From Opitutaceae bacterium (GTDB lineage: Bacteria; Verrucomicrobiota; Verrucomicrobiia; Opitutales; Opitutaceae), in the NCBI GenBank assembly GCA_003168315.1, contig PMSP01000022.1, positions 11,772 to 17,544 on the forward strand: a stretch of DNA of 5,773 nucleotides, in the 5' to 3' direction. Shown one piece after another: positions 5,015 through 5,773 of the stretch. The position numbers and the translations under genes are program-made. The notes under the pieces were generated by a model. The model did not search any database. It was not told where the DNA came from and saw nothing but the letters and a program-made list of their open reading frames with translations. The stretch's first letter is position 1. The number at the start of each line of letters is the position of its first letter.

Positions 5015-5773
5015 ATGAAGACCCAACGATTTCGACAAGCTGCCTTCCTGTTTGCCCTCGTCGCCGGCCTCGTTCCGCTCACCCCATTGCGCGCGGCCGT
5101 GCCCGCCTGGGTCGAGCGCAGCAACGCGAACGCCACCCTCCTTCTCGATGCGATCGGAACCTTCAGCCCTGAACAGGTTTCAGGGTACGGGATCCGAACA
5201 CACGACGGCGATGTGACCGATCTGCACGCCGATCTGAAGGCGCGGTCCGTTGCCGCGCTTACTCAGGCCCGGGAAACCCTGAAGGCATCGCTGGATAAGG
5301 AAACCGACCCCCCGGTCCGGGAGGACCTGGAAATCCTGGTGCACGCGTGTGACCTCCGGATCGAGGAGGAGAATCTCGACGATCGCCTCCTTCTCTCGTA
5401 TGTTGACCTGGGCGAGATGATATTCAGCGGCGAGTTCGTTCTCCTGCAGGACCAGACGCCAGAGGAGCGCCGCCCGGCGGCATTGGTGCGGCTGAGGAAA
5501 TACACCGGGATCGAGCCGGGCACGACGCCTGCCTTCAGGCTGGCCGAGGCCCAGTTCGAGGACTCGCTCAGGGACCCCGGCCGGGTCGGGCCCTTCCGTG
5601 GACAGGTCGAGAACCACCTCGCCAATGCGGCAAGCTACGCCGCCGGCATAAGGCAGCTCTTTGCCAAGTACAGCATCGAGGGCGGTGGTCCAGCGCTGGA
5701 CGCCCTGGACTCCCACATGAAGGAGTACGGGGACTGGGTGCGGAAGGAAGTCCTCCCCCATGCCCGCGATGAT
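5015..5773 (+). CDS. DUF885-family exported protein, 5' part (runs off the window)
   Basis: The first 253 codons of a gene whose 3' end lies beyond the window. The N-terminus looks like a Sec signal peptide: basic MKTQRFR, hydrophobic core at about residues 9-22, likely cleavage after LRA or LRAA (27/28). The mature part starts with ERSNANATLLLDAIG and shows family-like blocks TDPPVREDLEILVHA (97-111), LDDRLLLSY (121-129), ERRPAALVRLRKYTGIEPG (151-169) and WVRKEVLPHARDD (241-253), which resemble DUF885 proteins. Complete members are around 550-600 residues and carry a putative metallopeptidase-like HE...PGHH motif in the C-terminal half, which is not in this window, so catalysis cannot be judged. 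The protein is expected to be extracytoplasmic. The start at 5015 directly precedes the signal peptide. The ATG at 4987 is out of frame, and no Shine-Dalgarno sequence is present. It is transcribed away from the TPR-glycosyltransferase gene. Confidence 0.85.
   Translation, partial: MKTQRFRQAAFLFALVAGLVPLTPLRAAVPAWVERSNANATLLLDAIGTFSPEQVSGYGIRTHDGDVTDLHADLKARSVAALTQARETLKASLDKETDPPVREDLEILVHACDLRIEEENLDDRLLLSYVDLGEMIFSGEFVLLQDQTPEERRPAALVRLRKYTGIEPGTTPAFRLAEAQFEDSLRDPGRVGPFRGQVENHLANAASYAAGIRQLFAKYSIEGGGPALDALDSHMKEYGDWVRKEVLPHARDD

Noticed and set aside
4882..5136. Longer N-terminus for the TPR membrane protein
   Set aside because: The extra 85 residues overlap the divergent leader and the signal-peptide coding region of the DUF885 gene, and they lack family features.
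5180..5761. A 193-codon minus-strand open frame near the window end
   Set aside because: It is antisense to the DUF885 gene, whose plus-strand frame has a signal peptide and family-like blocks and stays open to the edge.

Overview
The window is GC-rich bacterial chromosomal sequence with six protein-coding genes and short intergenic gaps. I see no RNA gene, insertion sequence, CRISPR array or phage gene. The best taxonomic guess, from memory only, is the Verrucomicrobiota (Opitutaceae-like). It rests on the large multipass membrane protein with 35-residue TPR repeats carrying a 'PGRLDDA' signature, the DUF885 protein with an exported N-terminus, the high GC content and the near absence of Shine-Dalgarno sequences. 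I cannot confirm it without a search.

Layout, left to right. At 21-572 (minus) is a DUF1543-family protein built from two similar halves. A 64-bp divergent gap separates it from 637-999 (plus), a small gamma-glutamylcyclotransferase-like (AIG2/GGCT fold) protein. After a 114-bp gap, 1114-2430 (plus) encodes a class III nucleotide cyclase with all canonical catalytic residues, one membrane helix and an unrecognised C-terminal domain. It converges on, and overlaps by 56 bp, a minus-strand pair: a GT-C-type membrane protein with C-terminal TPRs (3046-4881) followed by DNA-3-methyladenine glycosylase I, tag (2375-3049). These two overlap as GTGA, so they are probably co-transcribed and translationally coupled. 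A 133-bp divergent gap then leads to the 5' part of an exported DUF885 protein (5015 to the window end, plus).

The genes do not form one recognisable pathway. They are a mix of housekeeping repair (tag), a probable protein or surface glycosylation enzyme, cAMP-type signalling, and two small metabolic or unknown proteins. The only arrangement that implies a functional link is the TPR gene-tag overlap. I do not see convincing evidence of a new multi-gene system. The points most worth checking are the odd C-terminus of tag, where a one-base slip would give the standard protein length and remove the overlap with the cyclase; the orphan C-terminal domain of the cyclase; and the TPR-glycosyltransferase/tag coupling.
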